Below, piece by piece: positions 25,847 to 33,579 of a DNA stretch of 64,000 nt. The notes below the pieces were generated by a model. The model made no database searches. It was not told the origin of the DNA and worked only from the letters and a program-made list of their open reading frames with translations. The first letter of the stretch is position 1; every line of letters begins with the position of its first letter. The position numbers were made by a program, and so were the translations under genes. The DNA is from Acidiferrobacterales bacterium. Lineage in GTDB: Bacteria > Pseudomonadota > Gammaproteobacteria > Arenicellales > JAJDZL01. The DNA is taken from assembly GCA_028820695.1 (NCBI GenBank), contig JAPPIB010000042.1:62001-126000 (forward strand). The letters run 5' to 3'.

Positions 25847-26443
25847 TCAGAGAACTTGAAAGTGAGCGTCTTTAATCCTGCCGTCAAGTCCGTTGGTTGC
25901 GAGTATATCGTTGGGGCAGGCTGAGAAAGCAAAAACACAGTCCATCAATGCCTGAAACTGAACGAAATCACCCGGTTTTGTTTGAGGGGGCAGATAAGAT
26001 AAATCCCCGTCATTGGTCCATGGAATGTTCATGAAAACATTGATTGGGCACGGAGTTTCAGAAATATTGAACCCGATTTCTGCCATGCAGCTTGCCAGGT
26101 TGTCGGTGCAGTTGTCGTGGTACTCGATGCAACCGAGCAGCTGATATCGGTAGGCGTCGCAGGCGGACATCAGCATATCATGTATGCCTGGTGACGTATC
26201 CTCCTCGACCTTGACAATCGGCCGTCGCTTATTGGTGTAGAGTGAATCTCCGGGGCGGAAATTCAGATTCAGCAATGTCGGCCGCGTATGCTCATTCGAC
26301 TGAAATTCGTTCAGATCATTTCGATTGAATATCCAAGTGTCGACCACCTGAGAACCGTGGGTATCAATTACGCGAATTGATTGGCCTTCATTCAGGACAA
26401 CGGCCTTTCCCTTTCTTGCTGGGATCACTGACTTATCTGCCAT
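25847..26443 (-). CDS. DUF1989 (urea carboxylase-associated) family protein
   Basis: This 198-residue protein of the DUF1989 family is related to the urea-amidolyase-associated and urea carboxylase-associated proteins UcaA/UcaB. Segments typical of the family are IPARKGKAVVLNEGQSIRVI, the THGSQVVDTWIF strand, PTLLNLNFRPGDSLYTNKRR, GIHDMLMSACD and the C-terminal ACPNDILATNG. The histidine and aspartate-rich sites (HDNCTDN) probably bind metal. The ATG at 26443 is preferred over one five codons upstream. In relatives it accompanies guanidine or urea carboxylase; here no such genes are nearby and it stands alone. A GTGCGC-N8-GCGCAC repeat lies about 30 bp upstream. Confidence 0.78.
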   Translation of the reverse strand: MADKSVIPARKGKAVVLNEGQSIRVIDTHGSQVVDTWIFNRNDLNEFQSNEHTRPTLLNLNFRPGDSLYTNKRRPIVKVEEDTSPGIHDMLMSACDAYRYQLLGCIEYHDNCTDNLASCMAEIGFNISETPCPINVFMNIPWTNDGDLSYLPPQTKPGDFVQFQALMDCVFAFSACPNDILATNGLDGRIKDAHFQVL

Positions 26444-26473
26444 TGCGCTTCTCTTCAAGATGTCTGTTGAGCG

Positions 26474-26493
26474 GTGCGCGGGATACAGCGCAC
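26474..26493. promoter_or_regulatory. Inverted repeat upstream of the DUF1989 gene
   Basis: GTGCGC and GCGCAC flank eight bases, about 30 bp above the start of the DUF1989 gene. The position suits an operator or leader hairpin; no regulator is known. Confidence 0.25.
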
Positions 26494-26609
26494 GGGTTCA
26501 ATTGTACATCACCGTTCCGGCAGCGGGGCTCAGGTGTTCAGGTTATAAACAAATCGACTCTCTCGCACAACCGGTCGTGTCGCGAAATGCAAACGTTTGA
26601 AGCTCTATG

Positions 26610-26987
26610 TCAATTACAGCTAGAACATCGTCCCTTGACTTCGACGATCAGCTTGTGGGGTATAAACTCCTCCCATTCATCAAGTGAGTGAAAACGGCCT
26701 GCTAACTTCAAGTTCGACAATTCTCTCACTGCCCGGCAATTGTTGCAAATGGCCACGGCGAATTGCCCCATATCGTGCTCTTGATTGCAGGCAATATATG
26801 CATTGAGACTTTCCACCTTGTGAATCAGACCACATTCGAGCAGTTTTTTGAGTTCTCGATAAATCTGGCTCGGAGCGCGCAGACCATGCTCTGTGAAAGC
26901 GTCAAGAATGTCGTATGCGCTTTGCGCGGATTTCTTCTCTCGAAGATAGTCGTAAATCAGTTGTTGCCTCTGTGTTATTGGTTTCAT
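26610..26987 (-). CDS. zur: Zinc uptake regulator Zur (Fur family)
   Basis: A 125-residue Fur-family repressor that senses zinc. The N-terminal winged helix is TQRQQLIYDYLREKKSAQSAY onward, with the recognition helix near APSQIYRELKKLLECGLI. The dimerisation domain contains two CxxC pairs (ICNNCRAV and CSSCN at the very C terminus) that bind structural zinc, and the sensing His/Cys/Glu residues lie around CNQEHDMGQ. I choose the ATG at 26987, seven bases beyond the znuB stop, over an upstream start at 27023 that would overlap znuB. It is the last gene of the znuC-znuB-zur transcript and is probably autoregulated through the operator at 28658-28676. Confidence 0.92.
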   Translation of the reverse strand: MKPITQRQQLIYDYLREKKSAQSAYDILDAFTEHGLRAPSQIYRELKKLLECGLIHKVESLNAYIACNQEHDMGQFAVAICNNCRAVRELSNLKLAGRFHSLDEWEEFIPHKLIVEVKGRCSSCN

Positions 26988-26994
26988 GACGAGT

Positions 26995-27825
26995 CTAAAC
27001 CGCCTTGCTGCTACGCCGGCCAAACTTCCTGATTATTGTGGTAGTGATCATGCCGACAATAAAAATCCCAACCGCGTTGACGACAATACTCGGACCCGGT
27101 GGCGTATCGAATTCGACAGACGACAGAATCCCCAGTATTACTGAGATTACAGCAAAAACCGTTGCCAGAGCGGCCATTTGTTCGGGCGATCTTGCAAAAT
27201 GACGAGCTGCCGCCGCCGGAATGATCAGTAATGAAACCGTTAGAATAACACCAACAATTTTCATCGCGATCGCTACAATTGCCGCCATCAGCACCATCAT
27301 CAGCATTCTAGCATTGAACGGCTGCATGTTTTCTGCAGTGGCCAGCTCCTCGTCAACGGTCAGGCTGATCAGGTTGCTCCACTTGCGAATCAGCACGAAG
27401 ATAATCACTACACCACCGCTATATATCATCGCAATTTCGCTCCAACTGACCGCTAGGATGTTACCAAACAGAAAATGGAGTATATCCACCCGAACCCAGT
27501 ACATCAGCGATACTATAACCAGTCCTATGGCAAGAGTCGAATGAGATAGTACACCAAGAGTGGAATCTGCCGAAAGAATTGATTCTTCACCACCACGTCC
27601 GACTATCAATGCGATCAACAAACATATTGCGAAAACTCCAATGAGAAAATTGATGTCCAACGCAAGTGCCAAAGCGATACCGAGCAGTGCGGAATGCGCA
27701 ATTGTGTCACCGAAGTATGCAAGTCTCTGCCAAACTACGAAGCAGCCAAGTGGACCGGCAATGACGGCGAATCCGATTCCAGCAATCAGTGCGCGGCTTA
27801 TGAAATCATCAAAAACTTCGATCAT
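26995..27825 (-). CDS. znuB: Zinc ABC transporter permease ZnuB
   Basis: The 276-residue membrane subunit of the high-affinity zinc importer. It has about eight hydrophobic segments, beginning FISRALIAGIGFAVIAGPLG, and the family loop DTIAHSALLGIALALALDIN that contacts the ATPase. The middle and C-terminal helices (MKIVGVILTVSLLIIPAAAA) contain the conserved PAA pattern of metal ABC-3 permeases. It lies about 35 bp downstream of znuC and just before zur. Function is inferred from the complete znuA/C/B/zur set. Confidence 0.93.
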   Translation of the reverse strand: MIEVFDDFISRALIAGIGFAVIAGPLGCFVVWQRLAYFGDTIAHSALLGIALALALDINFLIGVFAICLLIALIVGRGGEESILSADSTLGVLSHSTLAIGLVIVSLMYWVRVDILHFLFGNILAVSWSEIAMIYSGGVVIIFVLIRKWSNLISLTVDEELATAENMQPFNARMLMMVLMAAIVAIAMKIVGVILTVSLLIIPAAAARHFARSPEQMAALATVFAVISVILGILSSVEFDTPPGPSIVVNAVGIFIVGMITTTIIRKFGRRSSKAV

Positions 27826-27859
27826 CGTTTCGTCTTTCAGGCCAGATTACCGACGCGTC

Positions 27860-28594
27860 TCATTGCAAGACGCCAATGCTGCCATCGGGAAGATGACTAT
27901 GGTCGTGATGATGTCGATAAAGCGCATGCGAACGGGCTGCTTCCTGCCCAAAAAGTTCTTCGAACGATCGATCGTTGACAACATGGACTGGTGTCCCGGC
28001 ACAGCATATATGGCAGTTGATGCATATGACCTCATCGGTTTTGGCCATGACCATGTGCAGATTGTGACTCACCATCAGAATTCCGCAGTTCAGGCGGTCT
28101 CTGATTTCGACGATTTGATTGTAGAGTTTGATCTCCCCCTTGAAATCCAATCCTTGGGATGGCTCATCGAGTAGCAGCAGATCCGGTTTCCTGAGTAGCG
28201 CACGGGCGAACAGTACTCGTTGAAACTCGCCGCTGGAGAGTTCCTGCACGGGTTGGCTGGCTGTATGGAGAATATTCATCTCGTCTAGTGCTTCATCCAC
28301 CTCAATAGCGTCGAATTTCTCGGTCATATTGATCAGGCGGCGCGCGGTCATTGGAAGTGTGGGAGCGATGGTGACGAACTGAGGTACGTAACCAATTCTG
28401 ACGTTATTGTCTCGAAATACCGATCCCTTGTCGGGTTCAATCGAACCCGAAATCACTTTAACGACTGTTGTCTTACCGCTTCCGTTCGGCCCGATCAGCG
28501 AAAGGATTTCGCCTTGCCTGACAGAAAGATCAATGTCTCGAATCAGCCAACGTCCGTTTCGAATCACACCGGCGGATTGTAACCTTGCAAGCAT
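27860..28594 (-). CDS. znuC: Zinc ABC transporter ATP-binding protein ZnuC
   Basis: A 244-residue ABC ATPase that powers zinc import. Walker A is LIGPNGSGKTTVVKV (about 34-48), the signature LSSGEFQRVLFARALLRKP, and Walker B LLLLDEPSQGLD. The C terminus is histidine-rich (LYRHHHDHSHLPDGS), common in zinc and metal ABC ATPases. It is the first gene of the znuC-znuB-zur operon and is divergent from znuA; the Zur operator between them lies 64 bp above its start. Confidence 0.94.
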   Translation of the reverse strand: MLARLQSAGVIRNGRWLIRDIDLSVRQGEILSLIGPNGSGKTTVVKVISGSIEPDKGSVFRDNNVRIGYVPQFVTIAPTLPMTARRLINMTEKFDAIEVDEALDEMNILHTASQPVQELSSGEFQRVLFARALLRKPDLLLLDEPSQGLDFKGEIKLYNQIVEIRDRLNCGILMVSHNLHMVMAKTDEVICINCHICCAGTPVHVVNDRSFEELFGQEAARSHALYRHHHDHSHLPDGSIGVLQ

Positions 28595-28657
28595 TGGAAT
28601 CGTACCGTAATGAATGGTAATTTGAGTGAGATGAAGTTATTCATGCAGAATAGTGTA

Positions 28658-28676
28658 ATGTTATAATATAACATTT
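28658..28676. promoter_or_regulatory. Zur operator in the znuC/znuA divergent promoter
   Basis: AATGTTATAATATAACATT is a perfect 9-1-9 palindrome and matches the Zur box consensus (G-A-A-A-TGTTATA-N-TATAACATTTC-type). It contains TATAAT at 28663-28668, a canonical -10 hexamer for znuA transcription, so zinc-loaded Zur would block the promoter directly. One site would serve both znuA (start 28713) and znuC (start 28594). Confidence 0.9.
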
Positions 28677-28712
28677 TATAACGTCACTAATATAGGGTAA
28701 TTAAGGTCAATT

Positions 28713-29735
28713 ATGAAGCGAATACATTTAGTTTTACTGATTTTGGTCGCATTCGCGAACGCGGCGGTGGCCGACAGCAAGATCGTCGTCACCATCAATC
28801 CGATTCACAGTCTTGTTGCCTCTGTGACAGATGGGTTCGATGTTCCTGAACTCCTGATCGGAGGTGCGAATTCCGTTCACGGATACCAGGTAACGCCTTC
28901 CAATGCAAGATCGTTGGAGAATGCTGATATTGTTTTTTGGATCAGCCCGTCCTTGGAATCCACTTTGACTCCTTCAATCTCCAACTTGTCGGAGGAGACA
29001 ACAGTGATCGAGGTTGGTATGATGCATGGCTTGAAACTTTACGAAACGCGGGAGTCTCCGAATGGACATGATCACGGGCACGGGGGAGGACACGAAGAGG
29101 AACATGGACACGATGATGGACACGAAGAGGAACATCACAGTGAACATGATGATGGACACGAAGAGGAACATCACAGTGATGCGGATGAGCACCATGGGCA
29201 TGATGACGGACACGGGCATGGTCGCTATGACATGCATGTCTGGCTAGACATTGAAAACGCTAAGGCAATCACTGAAGAAGCAGCTGAGCAGCTTGTCCAA
29301 GTCTATCCTCAGCATGAGGCACTGTTTGTGTCGAACATGAACAAAACCCTTCAAAAACTGGATGCTTCGGAAGTGGAAGTACGCAGCTTGTCCAGTTCAT
29401 TTGCAAGTTCACCGTATGTGGTGTTTCACGACGCATATCAATATTTTGAGAAAATGCTGGGATTGAACAATGTTGGCACAGTTACTGTAAATCCAGAGTA
29501 TTCACCCGGAGCGAAGAGGCTGTTGGAACTGCGCGAATTGATCAGCGAGACCGGCGCCACCTGCGCATTCAAGGAACCACAGTTCAGTCCAAGAGCATTG
29601 GAAGTGATCGGTGAAGGTACTGATCTGCAAATCGGAACAATGGACCCTCTAGGGGCAGATGTTGAGCCCGGACCGAATGCTTATTTTCAAATCTTACGCA
29701 ATTTGGCAAACTCTCTGAAAGATTGTCTGGGTTGA
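28713..29735 (+). CDS. znuA: Zinc ABC transporter substrate-binding protein ZnuA
   Basis: The 340-residue periplasmic zinc-binding protein. An N-terminal signal peptide (MKRIHLVLLILVAFANAAVA) is followed by the cluster 9 solute-binding fold. Predicted zinc ligands are His in SVHGYQVTPSN, the His of MHVWLDIENA and the His of VVFHDAYQYFE. A histidine/acid-rich loop of about 50 residues lies between residues 115 and 170 (HDDGHEEEHHS-type repeats). The loop is encoded by 36-bp direct repeats. It is divergent from znuCB-zur and shares their Zur operator. The protein is complete. Confidence 0.94.
   Translation: MKRIHLVLLILVAFANAAVADSKIVVTINPIHSLVASVTDGFDVPELLIGGANSVHGYQVTPSNARSLENADIVFWISPSLESTLTPSISNLSEETTVIEVGMMHGLKLYETRESPNGHDHGHGGGHEEEHGHDDGHEEEHHSEHDDGHEEEHHSDADEHHGHDDGHGHGRYDMHVWLDIENAKAITEEAAEQLVQVYPQHEALFVSNMNKTLQKLDASEVEVRSLSSSFASSPYVVFHDAYQYFEKMLGLNNVGTVTVNPEYSPGAKRLLELRELISETGATCAFKEPQFSPRALEVIGEGTDLQIGTMDPLGADVEPGPNAYFQILRNLANSLKDCLG
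29076..29200 (+). repeat. 36-bp tandem repeats encoding the His-rich ZnuA loop
   Basis: The segment GATGATGGACACGAAGAGG occurs at 29112 and again at 29148, exactly 36 bp apart, with further degenerate copies on each side. Each unit encodes a 12-residue block, HDDGHEEEHHSE, and the repeats stay in frame. Such loops bind or buffer zinc in ZnuA. The near-identical DNA copies suggest recent expansion, and copy number may vary between strains. Confidence 0.8.
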
Positions 29736-30012
29736 TTCGCATCGGCATCTTGAACGTTAAGAATGAGGTATCAGAACAGCGACTCATTTGCCTTCCGAAT
29801 TGGTATTCTTGAAGCTCAATCTGATAAGCCCGTATCCGTGAGGGTGCGGGCAGGTTGCTCTCACGAAGGAAGTCGGCAGATTGTTTACGACAGTCTGCCG
29901 TGCGGTGCGGATGCCATATACCATGAGATCGAACGCGGATTGAATTGCTCTGCTTCAATTCGAAAAAGAGAATGAATCTCCCCGATTGAAGAGATTGATG
30001 CACAAATGACGA
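29736..30012. other. Intergenic region after znuA with no recognisable gene
   Basis: About 280 bases separate znuA from the transposase remnant. A 70-codon plus-strand frame at 29763-29975 is not recognisable and its composition is unremarkable. An imperfect hairpin (GCCCGTA...TGCGGGC) near 29828-29852 may end znuA transcription. Confidence 0.3.
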
Positions 30013-30600
30013 GTGATCACGCTTGATGCGCTGCATTCGACGCACGAGACGGTGGATTTGATATTCGATGGCAAGGCACACTATATGTTCACGCTCAAGG
30101 ACAACACTTCGCTGTAGCTCGACAAGGCAAAGTCGATGCGCTGGTCGAGTCACAAGGTGCGGCATTACTGCGAAGATCTCGACAAGGCGCACGGGCGTTT
30201 GGAGCAGCGTCACATTGCAGTGCTTGAGGTCAATGATCCGAACCGCTTCGATTTCAAACGGGTGCGGCAGGTGTTTCGCATCGAACGGGACCGCGAGGTG
30301 CTCAAAGACCCCGGTAGCGCAAGCGCTGAGACGGTATTTGGCATTACATCGGTAGCGGCTGAAAAAGCGGATGCACAGACACTATTGGCCTGGAACAGAG
30401 GACATTGGCAGATCGAATCAAATCATTACATACGCGACAAAACATTCGGGGAAGACGCCAGTTTGAATCGAACCGGAAACGGGCCGAGCAACCGTGCGAT
30501 GTGTAACAACATTGCACTGGTGCTGATCATCAAACAGAACCGCTTTGATTCCGTTCCACAGGTGCTGCGATCCGCTTGCGGATGCGTTCGCATTCGATAA
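30013..30600 (+). pseudogene. ISAs1-family transposase, 5'-truncated with in-frame stop
   Basis: The frame beginning at the 30013 GTG reads VITLDALHSTHETVDLIF then AHYMFTLKDNTSL, reaches an in-frame TAG at 30115-30117, and resumes as LDKAKSMRWSSHKVRHYCED, GRLEQRHIAVLEV, RQVFRIER, VFGITSVAAEKADAQTLL and AWNRGHWQIESNHYIRDKTF then GEDASLNRTGNGPSNRAM. These are the catalytic-region motifs of ISAs1-family DDE transposases. The N-terminal half is absent, and the C terminus degrades after residue ~140. It sits next to the truncated fbpB gene and probably took part in its loss. The apparent ORF starting at 30136 is only the part after the stop. Confidence 0.8.
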
Positions 30601-30744
30601 GGGCTTGCGCGGCCGTACCGACGCGTACGGCGTGATTTTCAAAATATCCGTCGGAACTGACCGATAATAACCGTCACAGCTGAAGTGATGTTCGTTTTGT
30701 TGAATGCTGCCAGCCGAGGATTTTGGCGTGTAAAAAATAGCATG

Positions 30745-31046
30745 GGAAAGACCTGACCAGGCTGATGGTACACCGAGCATCAAGGTTATGCCGCTCACCC
30801 CCAACATCAGCCAAAGCGAATTGACGATGTAATCTGTCAGAACCGTACTTGCAAGGTGTTGCCATAATTCGGCATTTTCATTGGAACAACATTGGAAAAA
30901 ATGTGCAGCGCAATAAAAATAATTGGAATGGCAACGACACAGGCGATCAATGGCGAGGATGCCTCCAGCACTGTTGACAGGGAAAATGAATATCGAATGC
31001 GACTTATCATGAGGTTTTGCGAGGGCAAAAAAGCAACGCAGGTCAA
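30745..31046 (-). pseudogene. fbpB: Iron(III) ABC transporter permease FbpB, N-terminal fragment with frameshift
   Basis: The first frame runs RYSFSLSTVLEASSPLIACV then VAIPIIFIALHIFSN, the first hydrophobic segment of an FbpB/SfuB-type permease. A second frame takes over near 30862-30880 and gives ELWQHLASTVLTDYIVNSLW then LMLGVSGITLMLGVPSAW, the conserved WQHL...TVL...Y..NSL..M linker and second helix. After about 110 residues of a usual 500-560 the homology stops near 30745. Both a frameshift and a large deletion are present. It follows fbpA in the same direction, as in a normal iron transporter operon, but 290 bp downstream; the start could be ATG 31010. An ISAs1 remnant lies directly beyond the truncation. 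Confidence 0.72.
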
Positions 31047-31338
31047 TCGAATCGGTCGGTGTCAGTAAAGCTCTGTCTTAAGTTAAGGTTGCTAAGAAAG
31101 GGGTTAGTCCGACTTAAAAAACGTTTTTGACAGATTCCAACTCAACTCGATTTAACCTGCGCTAACGTCAAACATTACGCGGCTCGGTGAGGCTTTAAAT
31201 TCTAAATAGTTCTTCTCCTGTCATTTATTGCGCTGTGTTCCCGATACGCATTAATTTCGAAACCGGCAGAGATTGCATGTGCTCACTTTCAAAGGGGATG
31301 TAATCGAAACCAGTAACATTCATTACGCGAGGTGGTTT
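31047..31338. other. Spacer between fbpA and the fbpB remnant
   Basis: About 290 bases, A+T-rich, without a supported coding frame. In intact fbpAB operons the spacer is usually shorter. No strong hairpin with a T-tract is visible. Confidence 0.3.
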
Positions 31339-32385
31339 TTATTTCCACCCGGCGCGATCCATCACCTTAACCGCCTTGCGGTTGTTGACTCCAAGTTTGG
31401 ACAGATTCAGATCGTCGGACTTGAAATCGCCAAATGACTTTAAGATTTCCGAAATTTCAGTTCCCGGAACCACCGGATATTCATGATTGACTGCAGCGTA
31501 CCACTGCTGCGATTGAGGTTCGAGAAGAAATTCAATCAACGCGACAGCATTGTCCAGATTTTTGGTATGCTTGATAATCCCGGCACCGCTGACATTGATG
31601 TGCGTGCCCCGGTCTGACTGATTGGGCCAGAAAACTTTTACACGAGAAGCCAGTTCACGGTCTTCAGATTTTTCGCTGGCAGAAAGACGGCCGAAGTAAT
31701 ATGTGTTTGCGATCGCCAGATCACATTGGCCTGCGGCAACCGCTTTGATCTGATCGGTGTCACCGCCGGTAGGCGGACGGGCGAAATTTGGAACAAACGC
31801 AGTTGCCCATTTTTGTGTTTCCGACTCTCCGATCGCTTCAATCATCGATGAGACCAAAGACTGGTTGTAGATGTTTCCAGATGAGCGTATGCAGACTCTG
31901 CCTTTCCAATGCGGGTCGACAAGCGCCTCGTATGTGGAAAGCTTGCCTGCGTCGACCCGGTCTTTTGCATAGATAATTGTTCGCGCCCGTTTTGAAAGGG
32001 CGGTCCAATAGCCATCAGCATCACGCAGATGCTCTGGAACAGCTGTGTTCACAGCATCGCTATTGAGTTGCATGAACACTTCGGCTTCTTTCGCACGATG
32101 CAAACGACCCGCATCGACGGTAATAAAAACATCTGCAGGGGTCGCCGCTCCTTCAAGCTGAATTCGCTTTAACAATCCATCGGCCTTGCCGGTGACCAGG
32201 TTTACCTTGACATTGTGCTGTTGCTCGAAGCGTTCGAGCAAGGGCAGAATCAGCGCTTCCTTTCGGGCAGAATAGACATTGACTTCACCGGCGTCGGCAG
32301 CAGCCAGACCGGGAACAAAACACCCTGTAATAATAAAAATGCCAACTGTAAGACTGTGGCTAAGTATTTTGAGCTGTTTTTTCAT
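31339..32385 (-). CDS. fbpA: Iron(III) ABC transporter substrate-binding protein
   Basis: The 348-residue periplasmic ferric-binding protein belongs to the FbpA/Fut/Idi class. A signal peptide (MKKQLKILSHSLTVGIF then IITGCFVPGLAAADA) is followed by the mature start VNVYSARKEALILPLLERF. Domain features are TPADVFITVDAGRLHRAKEA, RPPTGGDTDQIKAVAAGQCD and the iron-coordinating tyrosine pair in LAIANTYYFGRL. ATG at 32385 is used; an upstream in-frame ATG at 32430 lies inside one of the Fur-like sites and would put a non-signal sequence in front. A strong Fur operator lies about 90 bp upstream. The permease gene behind it is destroyed, so the protein may act with another permease or be non-functional in uptake. 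Confidence 0.9.
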   Translation of the reverse strand: MKKQLKILSHSLTVGIFIITGCFVPGLAAADAGEVNVYSARKEALILPLLERFEQQHNVKVNLVTGKADGLLKRIQLEGAATPADVFITVDAGRLHRAKEAEVFMQLNSDAVNTAVPEHLRDADGYWTALSKRARTIIYAKDRVDAGKLSTYEALVDPHWKGRVCIRSSGNIYNQSLVSSMIEAIGESETQKWATAFVPNFARPPTGGDTDQIKAVAAGQCDLAIANTYYFGRLSASEKSEDRELASRVKVFWPNQSDRGTHINVSGAGIIKHTKNLDNAVALIEFLLEPQSQQWYAAVNHEYPVVPGTEISEILKSFGDFKSDDLNLSKLGVNNRKAVKVMDRAGWK

Positions 32386-32409
32386 AATAAATTTTCCGAA
32401 TCGCGAATT

Positions 32410-32433
32410 GTAATTGATAATTGTTCTCATTCA
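32410..32433. promoter_or_regulatory. Possible secondary Fur site
   Basis: TGATAAT-T-GTTCTCA in the fbpA leader has one perfect half of the 7-1-7 Fur motif and five of seven bases of the other. It lies between the strong Fur box and the gene start, where Fur arrays often extend. Confidence 0.4.
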
Positions 32434-32474
32434 TGTCCGAAGTCGCATAGCATTTACAGCAACAATTCGAACCT

Positions 32475-32507
32475 TTCTGTAAATGATAATCGTTATCATT
32501 TACAGAA
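32475..32507. promoter_or_regulatory. Fur box upstream of fbpA
   Basis: A perfect inverted repeat with 15-bp arms around TCG; its core, AAATGATAA-TCG-TTATCATTT, closely matches the Fur consensus (GATAATGATAATCATTATC). The position upstream of a ferric-binding protein gene is what the regulator would predict. It indicates that the locus was an iron-regulated importer before fbpB decayed. Confidence 0.88.
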
Positions 32508-32599
32508 GTCAAGTTTTTTAAGGAAATAATATTGATAAGTTGAAACAGTGGCATTTTTAGAATAACTTTCTACTGTCAAAACAGGAGATTAGTTAGATA

Positions 32600-32840
32600 A
32601 GTATTATTGCGGACAAGCGAAAAAGCGACGGGAAACGAGTTGGCCTCTATGAGTTCATGAAGCGATTTGATTCCGAAAAAAACGCGATGACGTACATTGA
32701 ATTTCTCCGATGGTCAGACGGTCGGCAGTGCCCTAAATGTGAGTTGAAAGAAACCAGTGAAGCGACGCACAAATCAATGCCCTATTGTTGCAAGTTGTGC
32801 CGAACGCAAAATCTGGTGAAATATGAACAAGAATCTGGTG
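32600..32840 (+). pseudogene. IS1595-family transposase, N-terminal zinc-ribbon fragment
   Basis: About 70 codons (possibly beginning before the ATG at 32657) match the N-terminal region of IS1595-like transposases. A lead-in VGLYEFMKRFDSEKNAMTYI is followed by the zinc ribbon FLRWSDGRQCPKCELKETSE and CCKLCRTQ, with two CxxC pairs. The frame then runs into a degenerate 22-bp repeat and ends at 32867-32869. The catalytic DDE part is lost. Confidence 0.7.
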
Positions 32841-32892
32841 AATACGAACGCGATTCTGGCGAAATATGAACGCGATTCCGGTGAAAATGAAC
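32812..32892 (+). repeat. Degenerate 21-22-bp tandem repeat
   Basis: Units beginning TCTGGTGAA start at 32812, 32834, 32855 and 32877. They read TCTGGTGAAATATGAAC (plus AAGAA), TCTGGTGAATACGAACGCGA, TCTGGCGAAATATGAACGCG and TCCGGTGAAAATGAAC. The first is 22 bp, the second 21, the third 22, and the last is partial. The repeat straddles the end of the IS1595 fragment. It might be an element-end or a local slippage product; I know of no function. Confidence 0.7.
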
Positions 32893-32956
32893 ATCGCAGT
32901 TGTTCACCGAACTGCAAACCGTTAGAGGTCCGTTAACGCCCGCTTTTCTCAGCACA

Positions 32957-33001
32957 ATTTGACTATGTTGACGCCTTTGGTTTCAATCGTAGATTTGACT
33001 A
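32957..33001 (+). repeat. Repeated ATTTGACTA motif at an IS21-type left end
   Basis: ATTTGACTA occurs at 32957-32965 and 32993-33001, 36 bp apart, directly ahead of an istA-like gene. IS21 elements carry multiple terminal repeats near their ends for transposase binding, so these may be the left-end binding sites. The true terminus is not identified. Confidence 0.4.
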
Positions 33002-33028
33002 CGCAAATCAACCAAGAGGATAGTAGAC

Positions 33029-33440
33029 ATGAGCAGAAGGAGAGTTGTGATGAGAAATCATTTGGAGATACTGCGCTTACGACATGATTGCGGCCTGACG
33101 GTACGCCGCATAACGGAGGTATTGGGGCTGAGCACCGCAGCGGTGCACAAGGTGTTCAAAGCGACAGGACAAACCGGTATAAAGTGGCCGTTGCCGGGCG
33201 GTTTTGATGAAGATCAGTTAGGGTTGCTGCTGTATGGCAAGTCGTCACAGGCGGCTTCGTCGTTTGAAACTGACTTTGACTGGGTACACCGGGAAAAGCA
33301 GAAAAAGGAGGTCACGTTGCGGCTGTTGTGGTATGAGTTGCAGCAGCAGGGGTTAGGCTGCAGTTATTCGCATTCTTGCGAGTTATATTTGCGCTGGAAG
33401 AAAACCAGGCAGCTGTCCATGCATCAGGTTCAGCTGTGGA
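33029..33440 (+). pseudogene. istA: IS21-family transposase IstA, N-terminal fragment
   Basis: The frame starts MRNHLEILRLRHDCGLTVRR and carries the helix-turn-helix region (ITEVLGLSTAAVHKVFKATG), then IKWPLPGGFDEDQLGLLLYG and FDWVHREKQKKEVTLRLLWY. It ends in the family segment KKTRQLSMHQ. These are the IS21 IstA DNA-binding motifs. The DDE domain is missing; after about residue 138 the frame reads unrelated sequence through 33541 and reaches the G+C-rich block. It is thus cut by the junction with the giant surface gene, and may mark the insertion or recombination point of that block. Confidence 0.75.
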
Positions 33441-33551
33441 TACCGGATGAACTGACCCCGCCATGTCGGGCATCGGCAATGGGACAGGAAACCGGAAACG
33501 ACCTGCATGGCGGCACTGCCACTGTCCCCGGTGGAGGATGATAGCCTGAGT

Positions 33552-33579
33552 GCGCCCGGCGACGCTTACCACCGGGCGC
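33552..33579 (-). terminator. Hairpin overlapping the end of the giant surface gene
   Basis: GCGCCCGG at 33552-33559 and CCGGGCGC at 33572-33579 form a perfect 8-bp stem with a 12-nt loop that contains the TAA stop (33566-33568) of the minus-strand gene. There is no T-tract, so termination would be weak or factor-aided; it may protect the 3' end of the long mRNA. Confidence 0.45.

Noticed and set aside
26995-27023. Longer zur start at 27023
   Set aside because: It would overlap the end of znuB by about 29 bp and add residues unlike Fur-family N termini; ATG 26987 fits better.
29584-30213. 209-residue minus-strand frame across the znuA end and transposase remnant
   Set aside because: It is antisense to znuA and to the ISAs1 frame and has no family features.
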